A stretch of 62,621 nucleotides of DNA. It comes from Chryseobacterium gleum. Lineage in GTDB: Bacteria > Bacteroidota > Bacteroidia > Flavobacteriales_D > Sanyastnellaceae. Shown here piece by piece: positions 43,008 to 52,111 of the stretch. Every line of letters starts with the position of its first letter. Positions within the stretch are counted from its first letter, which is position 1. The notes below the pieces were generated by a model, which saw only the letters and a list, made by a program, of their open reading frames with translations, was not told the DNA's origin and searched no databases. The DNA lies in the NCBI GenBank assembly GCA_945874695.1, contig CAMCHP010000009.1, positions 1 to 62,621 of the forward strand, read 5' to 3'. Position numbers and translations under genes: made by a program.

Positions 43008-43951
43008 GTTCGTTGAGGCCAGTGGTTATGAACAATGCAACCGCGGTGTTGCTCTATCCAGCCTCCTTCACCCAATTCTACCTGAGCGACCATAAGTGCG
43101 GGTATACGGTAGTTCGGTTTGAGGGCAAAATGAGCCTCCACATAACGTATCATTTCGATGGAGCTCAGAACAGTCAGCGAGTCGCGCTCTACGTGCACGG
43201 TCGACAACCAATCAGACTTCGGTAGCGGGAGCCATTTGGCTTCATCGCGAAAACGATCAGGCGCCTCCTTGGCGAACATGTACCAACCTGCACAATAATC
43301 TCGGGTTGCCCCTTTCGGCGGCACGGCATGAAGCAATGTGGTATAATGGTGAAAAATGTACCCCCTGACGAGCACTTGCCGAAGCGGGTTCACAATCGCT
43401 AAGTGTTCAAGCAAAGCTGCACCTTCGGTAGTTAAAGACAACTGCGATTGCGCATTGAGTTTCTCAATCTTCAAGTCGAGTCGATCAATACCTGACGGTC
43501 CGATAAATCCAGAAGTCAGCGCTGTATTGTGCATCGAGAGGTAGAACTTACAAGCCACCTCAAGATGAAATGCGCGCTGTAAACGCACATTGCGGTACAA
43601 AAAATCGAACTCACCCAAAGTTCGTTGGCCTGTCGAAACAACGGCATTGCGGGCGACCAACTCAAAATCGGGGTGATAATTGAGCCAAAAAGCAATGTAG
43701 TTCTCAAATTGTTTACCCAGCCATTTCGGACGATTATCGCGTCGTAATTCGGCAGGCTGTGATTGTATCGCTTGCACAAGCTGATCTGGCGCGGCATCGA
43801 GCGCATAGAGTAATTCTGCCGCCTCGTTGGCACACCAATCGGCTTGCAAAACCTCTGCACCAGGAAACATCTGACTATCTAGGAGCGATGCACTGCCAAT
43901 GCACCATGCCAAATTTTCGACCTCTTGGTGGTAGAACGATGCATACTTCAT
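43004..43951 (-). CDS. DUF1853 family protein
   Basis: 315 residues. VENLAWCIGSASLL near the start, FENYIAFWLNYHPDFEL, and the core GQRTLGEFDFLYR...FHLEVACKFYL, the pattern of DUF1853. The E-x-D...E-x-K spacing in that core resembles a PD-(D/E)xK nuclease active site; whether it cuts nucleic acid is unknown. Cytoplasmic; no partner. Its end overlaps the LytTR gene. Confidence 0.85.
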   Translation of the reverse strand: MKYASFYHQEVENLAWCIGSASLLDSQMFPGAEVLQADWCANEAAELLYALDAAPDQLVQAIQSQPAELRRDNRPKWLGKQFENYIAFWLNYHPDFELVARNAVVSTGQRTLGEFDFLYRNVRLQRAFHLEVACKFYLSMHNTALTSGFIGPSGIDRLDLKIEKLNAQSQLSLTTEGAALLEHLAIVNPLRQVLVRGYIFHHYTTLLHAVPPKGATRDYCAGWYMFAKEAPDRFRDEAKWLPLPKSDWLSTVHVERDSLTVLSSIEMIRYVEAHFALKPNYRIPALMVAQVELGEGGWIEQHRGCIVHNHWPQRT

Positions 43952-44012
43952 GCCTCGAAGTTATGCAAACCCCGGCGAGTGCATGAAAAGTCGAGGTAGG
44001 AGAGAAAAAAAA

Positions 44013-44020
44013 TATCTTTG
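44013..44020 (+). promoter_or_regulatory. -7 box of the 44033 operon
   Basis: TATCTTTG, perfect TAnnTTTG, 12 nt before ATG 44033; it likely drives the 44033-45486 run. Confidence 0.5.
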
Positions 44021-44032
44021 CAAAAAAAAACA

Positions 44033-44287
44033 ATGCGTCTCGTAGCAGAGGTTCCTCACCCCCTGATGAAGATTTCAATATTCAGCTGGAACGAAAAATA
44101 CCACCTCAAATTTGAGCTGGGCACGTTTGAGCAGACCTATAAAATCGGTCACATGGACGTGCAAGGGCTGGAGGAAGTGAAGTCGATGGTCGATGAGAAC
44201 TTCTGTACGCAAGTTATTGAGCGCTTTGTTGCCATGCGTTCAGACTTTGGCGCAGTTTGGCAACGCACACAAAACACCCCATCTTGA
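44033..44287 (+). CDS. Small conserved hypothetical protein
   Basis: 84 residues from ATG 44033 (MRLVAEVPHPLMKISIFSWN); the frame opens at 44018 but the promoter box overlaps that. The pattern ...KYHLKFELGTFEQTYKI is one I associate with a small conserved Bacteroidota protein of unknown function. Its stop overlaps the next start (TGATG). Confidence 0.7.
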   Translation: MRLVAEVPHPLMKISIFSWNEKYHLKFELGTFEQTYKIGHMDVQGLEEVKSMVDENFCTQVIERFVAMRSDFGAVWQRTQNTPS

Positions 44288-44931
44288 TGCAAAAGATCAC
44301 ACTCGTTGCCAGCATTTTGGCTTTGGCACTCTCTGTTTTTGTTCTTGTAACCCGAAATACGGGTGATGCCCATCCGGCCGATGAGGCCGAAACCAATAAA
44401 CCGCGCATCATGCAGCGCGACACCTCAGCGGGCAGCGGAGTTCGCGTCGCTTACTTGCGCGGCGACAGTTTAAATCTCGGCTACCAGTTTATTCTTGACC
44501 AGCAAGACGAGTTAATCAGCTCTAGCAAACTCAGTGAGGGCAAGCTTCAGCGGAGTTTGCAAAAAGCGGAGCAAGAATATGCTGAGTTGATGAACTATGT
44601 GCAAAGTGGGGGGGCTACCGAAGACGAAATGCAGATAGCGCAGCAGCGCATCATGCAATTGCAATATGAACTGCAAGGCTTGGAACAAGAAGAGCAGATG
44701 CGCTTGGCGAAAAAAGAACAAGCCATGCAAGAAGAAATCGTGCTTCGTTTGAATGGCTTTTTGGAGCGATTCGCGGCTGAAAACGGGATTGATTTGATTT
44801 TGAATCGGGGCATCAGCGGCGAAGGTGTGCTTTACGGGAATGATGGATACGACATTACCAAGGAAGTGCTCGACGGATTGAATGCAGAGTATGCCTTGGA
44901 GAAAACTGCGGCTCAACCCGCTGCGAAATAA
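44287..44931 (+). CDS. OmpH/Skp-like periplasmic chaperone
   Basis: 214 residues from ATG 44287, chosen because it overlaps the upstream stop and gives a membrane anchor or signal (MQKITLVASILALALSVFVLV). The centre is a long coiled coil (LQRSLQKAEQEYAELMNYV, IAQQRIMQLQYELQG), followed by a C-terminal FAAENGIDLILNRG as in OmpH/Skp, which hold unfolded outer-membrane proteins. Likely inner-membrane anchored or exported. Confidence 0.85.
   Translation: MQKITLVASILALALSVFVLVTRNTGDAHPADEAETNKPRIMQRDTSAGSGVRVAYLRGDSLNLGYQFILDQQDELISSSKLSEGKLQRSLQKAEQEYAELMNYVQSGGATEDEMQIAQQRIMQLQYELQGLEQEEQMRLAKKEQAMQEEIVLRLNGFLERFAAENGIDLILNRGISGEGVLYGNDGYDITKEVLDGLNAEYALEKTAAQPAAK
44371..44392 (+). repeat. Dispersed hairpin repeat, copy 8 (5-base loop)
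   Basis: CATCC, G, GCC, loop GATGA, GGC, C, GAAA, then CC. Stem CGGCC/GGCCG. Inside the OmpH-like gene, just after the signal region. Confidence 0.6.
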
Positions 44932-44937
44932 AGAGCG

Positions 44938-45486
44938 ATGAAGAGCATTGCTGCAAAGAAAAAATCTGAAAACATTGTTGAGTACGTCCTGTACCTCTGG
45001 CAAATGCAAGATTTGGTGCGTGCCGCGGGCATGGATCTTGGCACAGTGCGCGCATTTTTGTCGAGTGCCGGCGGCGAGCTCGACCTCGATGCTGAAATGA
45101 CATGGTTTGCCGAGCTCATCACCACAATGCGCAATCATGGTTTGGTGAAAAAGGGCAATTTGCCCGAGATCGACGAAGTGCTCATTGAATTGAATTACTT
45201 GCATAACACCCTGATCAATCTGCTGAAAGACACTGGCTACACTGAAGCATGGCAAGCCGCGGAGCCTGAAATTGATGCATTTCTTAATCGCGCAGACAAC
45301 AAGCAGCTGAATCCGATTGAGGCCATGTTAACTGCGATGTACGGTGTATTGGTGTTGAAATTACAGGGAAAAACACCAACGGCAGCGACAATGGCATCGA
45401 TTGATGCTTTCAAACGTGTATTGGTAAAATTGGCGAGTCAATACCGCGATATGCGAAGCGGCACACGCCATTTCTCACTGAACTAA
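44938..45486 (+). CDS. DUF4924 family protein
   Basis: 182 residues, all-helical. ENIVEYVLYLWQMQDLVRA at the start and YLHNTLINLLKD in the middle are the DUF4924 pattern. Function unknown. It starts 6 nt after the OmpH-like stop; same operon. Its end overlaps the convergent gene by 12 nt. Confidence 0.85.
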   Translation: MKSIAAKKKSENIVEYVLYLWQMQDLVRAAGMDLGTVRAFLSSAGGELDLDAEMTWFAELITTMRNHGLVKKGNLPEIDEVLIELNYLHNTLINLLKDTGYTEAWQAAEPEIDAFLNRADNKQLNPIEAMLTAMYGVLVLKLQGKTPTAATMASIDAFKRVLVKLASQYRDMRSGTRHFSLN

Positions 45487-46440
45487 GTGCGAGGGGCTTT
45501 GGGTTTCCACCTGAACGGTGGGATGGGCGTATGGCAAGCGATACAAGGTGGCAGCGCCATTTTGCACTACGAGGAGTGGGACATTGGCATTGGCTACCAG
45601 ATAACCGACAACTTCGCGTGGGAACACCCATCCATTCGCAGAGATTCGGTTAGCAATAGCTGCGTCTGTTGCTTGATCACTTGCAAGTAAATCGAGGTAG
45701 GCATGACCATGCTTCGACCATCCACCCGTTAGGGTGATATCAAAACCTTGTTTTTCTGATGCTTCCAGCAAAGCATGGAGTGCCTCTTCGTAAAGGCCAC
45801 AACCGATTTCTGAATGGGCGGCTATATTCGAATGAACTAAAAAGCGCGAAATATAGCGTTTGGCTTCACTATTGGGCGCTCGGGTGGGCGCAGGCTCTTC
45901 ATTGAGCAGCCACTGCACCAAGCGCTTGAGACGATCTGATGATTGCTCGAGAAAGCCATAGAGTTCGCGCTTTTCAGGGTCATCTGAACCCGTTGTCTGC
46001 AAAATAGCTGCAATGCCCAAAATACGGTTGACAGGTGCCTTAAGCGCATGAACAGGATTCTCATCTGGAGCCATAGGGAAGGTTGTTAACCAACCCTTTC
46101 TACCAAGGCGCCAAAGTTCTTTTTCGCTAGCTGAGTATGGGATCAACGATGTTTGTCCGGCCAAAATCAATGGATTCATACCCACAACAAAAGCATCATG
46201 CACATGAAACTCGATGTCGCCGTTGATTTGGTTGCTATTCACGAAACGCAGTGCACTCGAGGGCAGGAGATCATGGGGCATCATGTTGATGGCGTCTTGA
46301 ATCTGCTTAGCAATTAAAGCCTTCAAGGTACGCATCGGGTCACCTACACCTCCGCCCACAAAGTCGGTTAGCGAAGATTGATCAGCAGCATACACCCAAT
46401 TAGCAATACGAAGTGGCCTTTCAACAAACAAATTCTCCAT
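45475..46440 (-). CDS. Degenerate histidine kinase-like protein
   Basis: 321 residues, no membrane segment. Residues about 135-190 look like a HisKA dimerisation helix (PVHALKAPVNRILGIAAIL; the His is kept) and 200-310 follow the layout of an HATPase domain (GLYEEALHALLEASEKQG at the N-box position; a final LVVQNGAATLYRLPYA like the last strand and LP). The N-box Asn and the G1/G2 glycine motifs are missing, so it probably cannot bind ATP normally. Residues 1-130 are a sensor-like domain of unknown type. Leftward, 51 nt downstream of the degenerate receiver gene. A hairpin repeat lies at 45719-45740. Confidence 0.7.
   Translation of the reverse strand: MENLFVERPLRIANWVYAADQSSLTDFVGGGVGDPMRTLKALIAKQIQDAINMMPHDLLPSSALRFVNSNQINGDIEFHVHDAFVVGMNPLILAGQTSLIPYSASEKELWRLGRKGWLTTFPMAPDENPVHALKAPVNRILGIAAILQTTGSDDPEKRELYGFLEQSSDRLKRLVQWLLNEEPAPTRAPNSEAKRYISRFLVHSNIAAHSEIGCGLYEEALHALLEASEKQGFDITLTGGWSKHGHAYLDLLASDQATDAAIANRISANGWVFPREVVGYLVANANVPLLVVQNGAATLYRLPYAHPTVQVETQSPSHLVQ
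45719..45740 (+). repeat. Dispersed GNNA-loop hairpin repeat, copy 9
   Basis: CATCC, A, CCC, loop GTTA, GGG, T, G. Stem CACCC/GGGTG: two stem positions changed, both compensated. Inside the degenerate kinase gene. Confidence 0.55.
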
Positions 46441-46491
46441 TGCCGCGAAAGGTACGTTGTGTGCAGCAGTTGAGCAAGAAAAGTTACAAAC

Positions 46492-46950
46492 TCACGAAAG
46501 CAGCGACTGCCGCAACATGAATTCATACTGTTCGTTTTCATCGCGCAATCTCTCAAGGTCATTTGCAACCGATGCGCGTACTTGCGCACACTGGGCAAGT
46601 TCTGCACAATACGGCATAAGCAGCGTTTCGACTTTTTCCATTGGGACTAAGCGTACAAGCGAAGACTTGTTGACGAGGTCTACCAGGTGTTCAATCGCAG
46701 TGAAAACATGTACATGTGTTGTTGCTGGATGAAGTGCCAGAATTCCAAATATAACCTCATCAACCCTATGGTTATTTGCGCCTTGCATGCTTACAAAGAC
46801 GTCTACAATCGAATTTTCGGCAAAGCTCCACGCCTCTTCTGGTGTCGCATAAGTGACTACGTTAAAGCGAACAGCGTCGGTAGCTGCCACCAAATGCGCC
46901 AAGGGCGTGGGCAAAAGCAGGGTCAAACGTAAAGGAGTAGTTGCAATCAT
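46492..46950 (-). CDS. Degenerate receiver-like protein
   Basis: 152 residues. The alternation of strands and helices recalls a response-regulator receiver (LRLTLLLPTP, VVTYATPEEAWSF, SIVDVFVSMQG, THVHVFTAIE). The phospho-acceptor Asp position reads Ser in VDVFVSMQG, and the acidic pair and the conserved Lys are missing, so it is probably not phosphorylated. The C-terminal 35 residues are a coiled coil (ASVANDLERLRDENEQYE). Pairs with the degenerate kinase gene downstream; both run opposite to the ThiF-like operon. Confidence 0.55.
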   Translation of the reverse strand: MIATTPLRLTLLLPTPLAHLVAATDAVRFNVVTYATPEEAWSFAENSIVDVFVSMQGANNHRVDEVIFGILALHPATTHVHVFTAIEHLVDLVNKSSLVRLVPMEKVETLLMPYCAELAQCAQVRASVANDLERLRDENEQYEFMLRQSLLS

Positions 46951-47030
46951 ACTCCCTGTTTACGGAGAAGCTAAATCTGAGGTTACAATCGTTATTCACC
47001 GGCTTTCTGTTGACAACTTCGAGGTTGACA

Positions 47031-48179
47031 ATGTACTTCATGCGAAAATCTGAGCACCTTGCATTAGGTTACCAGTACACTTTTCACAAACAAAGCTCTG
47101 TTATGCTGTCGGCTTCAAAGACTCAAACGATTGTACATGCACCTGACATCTTTGCTGGTGATGCAGCAGGGATGCGAGCTTTAAACGCGTTGATCAAGTC
47201 GAAGCGCCCCGTCATTATTGACACCATCGAGTCGCAGCTTTCGGAACTGGTGAAGATGCAGCACCCCAATCGGGCTATGCCTGCAGACGAAGCCTTGTTG
47301 GCTGCCCGGGTTCGACTGGGCGAGCATCCTGAGCGTTATGGCATTTGGGTATACTATGCTTGGAAGAACACTCTGGTTCACATCTTGGATGAAGATGAGT
47401 TTACTCAAGTTCGTACCAACCGCAATTTGTATAAGATTACCCATGAAGAGCAGCGCTTGTTGGAGCGCCGCAAAGTTGGCATCATTGGATTATCGGTAGG
47501 CTCTGGAGTTGCGATAGCCATGGCGATGGAACGCATTGGGGGAGAGCTTCGCATTGCTGACTTTGACGATTTGGAATTATCGAATATGAATCGGATTCGC
47601 ACGAGCTTAACCAACCTATCATTGCCCAAGGCGATCATTGTAGCTCGTGAAATTGCTGAGATCGATCCATTCATAAAAGTTACGGTATTTGATCAGGGCA
47701 TTACCAAGGCAAACATTGATGCATTTTTTGACGATGGTGGCGGATTAGACCTTCTGGTGGAAGAATGTGACAGTTTACCAATCAAAATTCTCGCTCGAAT
47801 GAAAGCGCGGGAACGTGCCATACCCGTGATAATGGAGACTTCAGATCGCGGCATGGTCGACGTTGAACGATTTGACATCCATCCGAACGCGTCCATTCTC
47901 CATGGCCGGTTAAGCGAAGCGGAGTGTAAAACTCTTGTGGAGACTGGAAAATGGACGCCTGAAACAACGGCGAAGATTATGACCGCCAAAGAAACCTCCG
48001 AGCGGATGATGCGCTCAGTAGGTGAACTTGGAAAAACCATTACCCGCTGGCCTCAGCTCGCTTCTGAAGTGACTGCCGGGGCGGGTGTTGTTGCACAGTT
48101 ATCTCGAAAAATTCTGTTGGGAGATCACCTCATCAGCGGACGGAAATTCTTGGATCCCTATGAGCTCTTCGTGGACTGA
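47031..48179 (+). CDS. ThiF/E1-like adenylyltransferase (Rv1355c-like)
   Basis: 382 residues from ATG 47031; ATG 47040 and 47103 are alternatives. The N-terminal ~125 residues (YGIWVYYAWKNTLVHILDED, RTNRNLYKIT) precede a Rossmann ThiF domain: nucleotide loop GIIGLSVGSGVA, DFDDLELSNMNR (the DxDxxxxSNxNR of E1-like enzymes), and VEECDSLPIK. Both parts resemble the front half of mycobacterial Rv1355c, which continues into a nitroreductase domain absent here. E1-like enzymes activate a carboxyl end with ATP. No CxxC zinc motif and no ubiquitin-like partner is seen. Its stop is overlapped by the acyltransferase start. Confidence 0.85.
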   Translation: MYFMRKSEHLALGYQYTFHKQSSVMLSASKTQTIVHAPDIFAGDAAGMRALNALIKSKRPVIIDTIESQLSELVKMQHPNRAMPADEALLAARVRLGEHPERYGIWVYYAWKNTLVHILDEDEFTQVRTNRNLYKITHEEQRLLERRKVGIIGLSVGSGVAIAMAMERIGGELRIADFDDLELSNMNRIRTSLTNLSLPKAIIVAREIAEIDPFIKVTVFDQGITKANIDAFFDDGGGLDLLVEECDSLPIKILARMKARERAIPVIMETSDRGMVDVERFDIHPNASILHGRLSEAECKTLVETGKWTPETTAKIMTAKETSERMMRSVGELGKTITRWPQLASEVTAGAGVVAQLSRKILLGDHLISGRKFLDPYELFVD

Positions 48180-48906
48180 CAACCCGGTTACTGCAAAAAA
48201 AACCCTGAAAATCAGCAGGGTACACATCCATGCCTTTCGCGCCATGGATGACCCCATCGCCAGCGCCCGCTTTGCAGAAGGCCATGCTGAGGTACTATCC
48301 AATCACGGCATTAAAAAAGTGTCATCATCATCGACCGAATGGATCAAAGATCCGAACGTGTATGTTATTCTGGCTTCCTCGCCAGGAGGCCAGAAAATAT
48401 ACGGTGGTGCGCGCATCCATATGTACACTCCAGAGACCCCTTTACCCTTGCAAAAGCCGTTTGGAAAGTTTGATCCACGGATTCACGACATTGTTTCAAA
48501 CCTCTCAGTGGAGGGTTGTGCAGAACTTTGTGCTTTGTGGAATTCCATCGAGGTTGCCGGTTTGGGCATCGGCAGTAAACTCATCATCAAATGCGCGGTA
48601 AGTATGACCGAACGCTTAGGCATTCGACACTTGCTTGCGCTGTCATCACCCGTTACGCGACGATGGATACCTGATTTCGGATTCTACACGATCGAAGAAA
48701 TTGGCGAAAATGGAGGCATCCCCTACCCCACTGAGCGCCTCACCGCAACTGTTGCCCATTTCATCAACCCTGATCGGTTTAAAAATATGCCGCAAACCAT
48801 GCACGATGAAGTGATGAGGCTGCGCAACAACCCCAATTTACAATCGAGCGCAACCGGCCCCAAAGGGAGCATTAGCTTGCACTTTAATCTCGACATAAAG
48901 CGTTGA
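48160..48906 (+). CDS. GNAT-like N-acyltransferase
   Basis: 248 residues from ATG 48160 (MSSSWTDNPVTAKKTLKIS), overlapping the ThiF-like stop by 20 nt. GNAT-fold features: ARFAEGHAEVLSN, YGGARIHMY, then AELCALWNSIEVAGLGIGSKLI, whose GLGIGS resembles the acyl-CoA pyrophosphate loop (Q/RxxGxG/A), and RHLLALSSPVTRRW. It looks like N-acyl amino-acid synthases or LuxI-like enzymes in general layout, but no specific match is certain. Coupled to ThiF-like and sensor-kinase genes, it might make the signal that the kinase detects (inference). Confidence 0.7.
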   Translation: MSSSWTDNPVTAKKTLKISRVHIHAFRAMDDPIASARFAEGHAEVLSNHGIKKVSSSSTEWIKDPNVYVILASSPGGQKIYGGARIHMYTPETPLPLQKPFGKFDPRIHDIVSNLSVEGCAELCALWNSIEVAGLGIGSKLIIKCAVSMTERLGIRHLLALSSPVTRRWIPDFGFYTIEEIGENGGIPYPTERLTATVAHFINPDRFKNMPQTMHDEVMRLRNNPNLQSSATGPKGSISLHFNLDIKR

Positions 48907-48908
48907 AT

Positions 48909-51008
48909 ATGAAACGTTTGCTTGCCGCACTGTTTGTTGCGTTTGCGCTGGCCAGCTGTTCCACGAATAACATATCACTTGTTGATCAACCAGTAGAGGT
49001 CTTAGCCGACACGAGCAGTTCGCTGACTATAACCCAAGTACGGCAAGCGTCATTCAGTCTATCAGATGAGTTGGTCGCCAATCTAGGGGTGGTTGAACAT
49101 GCGTATTGGATCCGTTACCTTATTGAAGCCCAAGACACCCCGCGATTACTTGAGATTCAATCGCCAAATATCGATTCACTCGACTTCTATCTCTTCAGCG
49201 ACAGCGTTCTATTGGCAAGCTACTTCACCGGCGAAGGACGCGCTTTTTCATCCCGGCCGATCACAACACCTAATTTCGCTTTTCCTATTCCAGCAGGCGG
49301 AGAAACGCTCGACGCTTACATTCGCATCCGGAGTGGCAAACAAATCTTGCTGCCCTTGGCTCTCAAGTCAACAGAACAACACTTCCGGCAACAAAATCAG
49401 AAAGACATCTTCTTTGGGCTTTATGCAGGCATCATTATCGCAATGCTGTTGTATAATATCTTTATATGGTTCAGTGTAAAAGAGCAGAACTACCTTTACT
49501 ATGTCTTCTTTATCTTATTTGTCGGTTTAACCCAATTGACACTGAACGGCTACGGAAATCAATACTTTTGGCCAAACTGGTCATGGGTGGCCTTACGAAG
49601 CGTGCACTTTGCAGGCATCCTGTCGGGTATAACTACAGTGCTTTTTGCGCAAAACTACCTGAGAATTCGACAATACAGTCCGAAGATAAATCTTGTACTC
49701 TATTTCTATATCGCAGTTTATGCTGTGGCCGCCATCACCGCCATAATCGGGCAATTTGTTCTGAGTTATAACTTGATCAACTTCTGTGCGGTAGCGTCAC
49801 TCTTACTTGTAATTGCCGCATATCGCTCGTACCGTAAAGGCTACCGGCAAGCGCTCTTCTTTCTGATTGCCTGGTCGATATTCTTAATTAGTGTCACGGT
49901 TTATGTGCTTCGAGATTTTGGAGTTCTTCCTTACAACTTGATCACCCAATATGCCTTGCCCGTAGGCTCAGCACTTGAGGTTCTATTGCTCTCATTTGCA
50001 CTTGCTGATAACATCAACCAACTTAAGCGCGAAAAAGAACTCGAACAGGAAGCCAAACTGCAAGCGCTTGGTGAAAAAGAGCGTTTCATCACCGAACAAA
50101 ATGTTGTGCTCGAGGCCAAAGTAGCAGACCGAACTCGAGCACTAGCCAACTCCAATAGTGAGTTGAATCAAGCCTTAAACACCCTTCAATCAGCCCAAGC
50201 GCAGCTTATCGATGCCGAAAAAATGGCCTCCCTCGGTCAGCTCACAGCAGGTATTGCACACGAACTCAACAACCCAATCAACTTCGTATCATCAAACATC
50301 AATCCCCTCACACGCGACCTTGAAGAGATCTTCGATGTACTCGATGCTTACACCCAACTCGAACCCGATTCGCCTCACCTTGTAACCAAGCTGGCAGAAG
50401 CAAGAGAACTCGCAGAAAAATATGATCTCGGTTTCTTGCGAACTGAGATCAATCAGTTGATGAAAGGCATCGCAGATGGAGCAACCCGCACAGCGGAAAT
50501 TGTCAAAGGATTGCGCATTTTCTCCCGACTCGATGAAGACACGCTCAAACGTGCAGATGTGAACGAATGCGTTCGATCAACCTTGATCATTTTGAAAAGC
50601 TCGATCAAGTCAGAGTCGAAAGTATATGATCAACTTGACCCTGATTTGCCCGAAATCAACTGCTATCCCGGGAAATTGAACCAAGTCTTCATGAATATCT
50701 TGGTTAATGCACTGCAAGCCACTGCAGCATCGAACAAATTGTATGATGACCGTCGGGTTGAAGTGAAGACCTCATTTGACGATCAAAACGTTTACATCAG
50801 CATACGCGACAACGGGTCAGGTATGCCACCCGAAGTCAAATCACGCATCTTCGAACCCTTCTTTACAACCAAAGAGGTGGGTCAAGGAACAGGTTTAGGC
50901 CTGAGTATTGTACTCGGTATTATCAACGATCACAAAGGTCGCATCGAAGTGAACACCGCTCCGAACGAGGGGACAGAATTTATCCTAACTTTGTCGAGGA
51001 CCCTGTAA
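48909..51008 (+). CDS. 7TM-DISM sensor histidine kinase
   Basis: 699 residues from ATG 48909 (MKRLLAALFVAFALASC, lipobox ASC). Extracellular 7TMR-DISMED2 domain (residues 30-160; AYWIRYLIEAQ...RLLEIQSPNIDSLDFYLF), seven transmembrane segments (about 170-375), coiled coil, then HisKA with the H in GIAHELNNPINFVSSN and HATPase (N-box NILVNALQA, G1 DNGSGMP, G2 GTGLGLSI). DISMED2 resembles carbohydrate-binding folds, so a soluble ligand is expected. A catalytically complete kinase. Its start directly follows the acyltransferase stop. Confidence 0.92.
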   Translation: MKRLLAALFVAFALASCSTNNISLVDQPVEVLADTSSSLTITQVRQASFSLSDELVANLGVVEHAYWIRYLIEAQDTPRLLEIQSPNIDSLDFYLFSDSVLLASYFTGEGRAFSSRPITTPNFAFPIPAGGETLDAYIRIRSGKQILLPLALKSTEQHFRQQNQKDIFFGLYAGIIIAMLLYNIFIWFSVKEQNYLYYVFFILFVGLTQLTLNGYGNQYFWPNWSWVALRSVHFAGILSGITTVLFAQNYLRIRQYSPKINLVLYFYIAVYAVAAITAIIGQFVLSYNLINFCAVASLLLVIAAYRSYRKGYRQALFFLIAWSIFLISVTVYVLRDFGVLPYNLITQYALPVGSALEVLLLSFALADNINQLKREKELEQEAKLQALGEKERFITEQNVVLEAKVADRTRALANSNSELNQALNTLQSAQAQLIDAEKMASLGQLTAGIAHELNNPINFVSSNINPLTRDLEEIFDVLDAYTQLEPDSPHLVTKLAEARELAEKYDLGFLRTEINQLMKGIADGATRTAEIVKGLRIFSRLDEDTLKRADVNECVRSTLIILKSSIKSESKVYDQLDPDLPEINCYPGKLNQVFMNILVNALQATAASNKLYDDRRVEVKTSFDDQNVYISIRDNGSGMPPEVKSRIFEPFFTTKEVGQGTGLGLSIVLGIINDHKGRIEVNTAPNEGTEFILTLSRTL

Positions 51009-51022
51009 GCTTCAGTTCACCT

Positions 51023-52111
51023 ATGGCCTCCGACCGAATTCGCATTTTATACTTAGATGATGAGGAGCATAACCTCACCTCCTTCAAAGCGGCATTTCGG
51101 CGTGATTTCGAGGTATTTACAACCACAGAAGCCGGCGAAGCGGTAAGCATTTTATCGAATAACGACATTCACATTGTCATCTCCGATCAAAAAATGCCGA
51201 ACCTCAGTGGCGTCGAGTTTTTTGAGCTGATCATACCCGATTTTCCCGAGCCAATTCGAATCTTGCTTACAGGGTACGCTGACATCGAGGCCGTTATTGA
51301 TGCCATCAACAAAGGGCAAGTGTACCGCTACATCACCAAACCTTGGGATGAGCAAGACTTGCGAATGAGCATCGTGAATGCCTACGAATTGTATTCGAAT
51401 AAATCAGCCCTCCGCAAAAAGAACGCTGAGCTCGAAAAGGCTTATACTGAACTCGAGAAGTTCATTTACAGTGCTTCACACGATTTGCGTGCACCATTAG
51501 TTTCCATGCTCGGCATTTTGAAACTGGCACGCATGGAGAACATCGACGGAAAAGCCGGCGAGTACTTCGGCATGATGGAGCGCATGGTGAGTAAACTCGA
51601 TGTATTCGTTCAAAACATCATCAGCTATTACCAAAACCTCAAGCAAGGTGTTTTGATCACTCCGATCAACTTCGACCTTTTGATCGATGAAATTTTCGAA
51701 CACTTTCGCTTTTACGAAGGCGCCGATAATGTCAAACTGATCAAAAACATTAACCAGCCGTGTGAGGTAAAACTCGATGAACTTCGCCTCAAAATGATCT
51801 TGAATAATTTGATTTCAAATGGAATCAAATACATGGATTCAAGCAAGCCCGACCCTTATTTAGATGTAACCATAAACTGCTCACCCCAAAAAGTGGTCAT
51901 TTCTGTTATTGATAACGGCCAGGGCATCAAACGAGAAGAACAGAAGCGTGTATTCGACATGTTCTTCCGATCGTCTGAAGCGAAAATGGGCTCAGGTTTA
52001 GGGCTCTACATTGTAAAAGAGGCCACTGAAACAATGGAAGGCTCTGCCGCGATTGACTCAGAGCCTGGGGTTGGGTCAAAATTTGAAGTTACAATACCTA
52101 ACAAAGCGTGA
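51023..52111 (+). CDS. Receiver-histidine kinase hybrid
   Basis: 362 residues. N-terminal receiver (LYLDDEEHNL, phospho-D in IVISDQKMPNLSG, T in LLTGYADIEA, K in ITKPWDEQDL). A short coiled coil leads to HisKA with H in FIYSASHDLRAPLVSML, then HATPase (NNLISNGIKY, DNGQGIK, GSGLGLYIVKE). A receiver in front of a kinase is typical for relay proteins; it probably takes phosphate from the 7TM kinase 14 nt upstream. Its stop overlaps the next start (GTGA). Confidence 0.93.
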   Translation: MASDRIRILYLDDEEHNLTSFKAAFRRDFEVFTTTEAGEAVSILSNNDIHIVISDQKMPNLSGVEFFELIIPDFPEPIRILLTGYADIEAVIDAINKGQVYRYITKPWDEQDLRMSIVNAYELYSNKSALRKKNAELEKAYTELEKFIYSASHDLRAPLVSMLGILKLARMENIDGKAGEYFGMMERMVSKLDVFVQNIISYYQNLKQGVLITPINFDLLIDEIFEHFRFYEGADNVKLIKNINQPCEVKLDELRLKMILNNLISNGIKYMDSSKPDPYLDVTINCSPQKVVISVIDNGQGIKREEQKRVFDMFFRSSEAKMGSGLGLYIVKEATETMEGSAAIDSEPGVGSKFEVTIPNKA

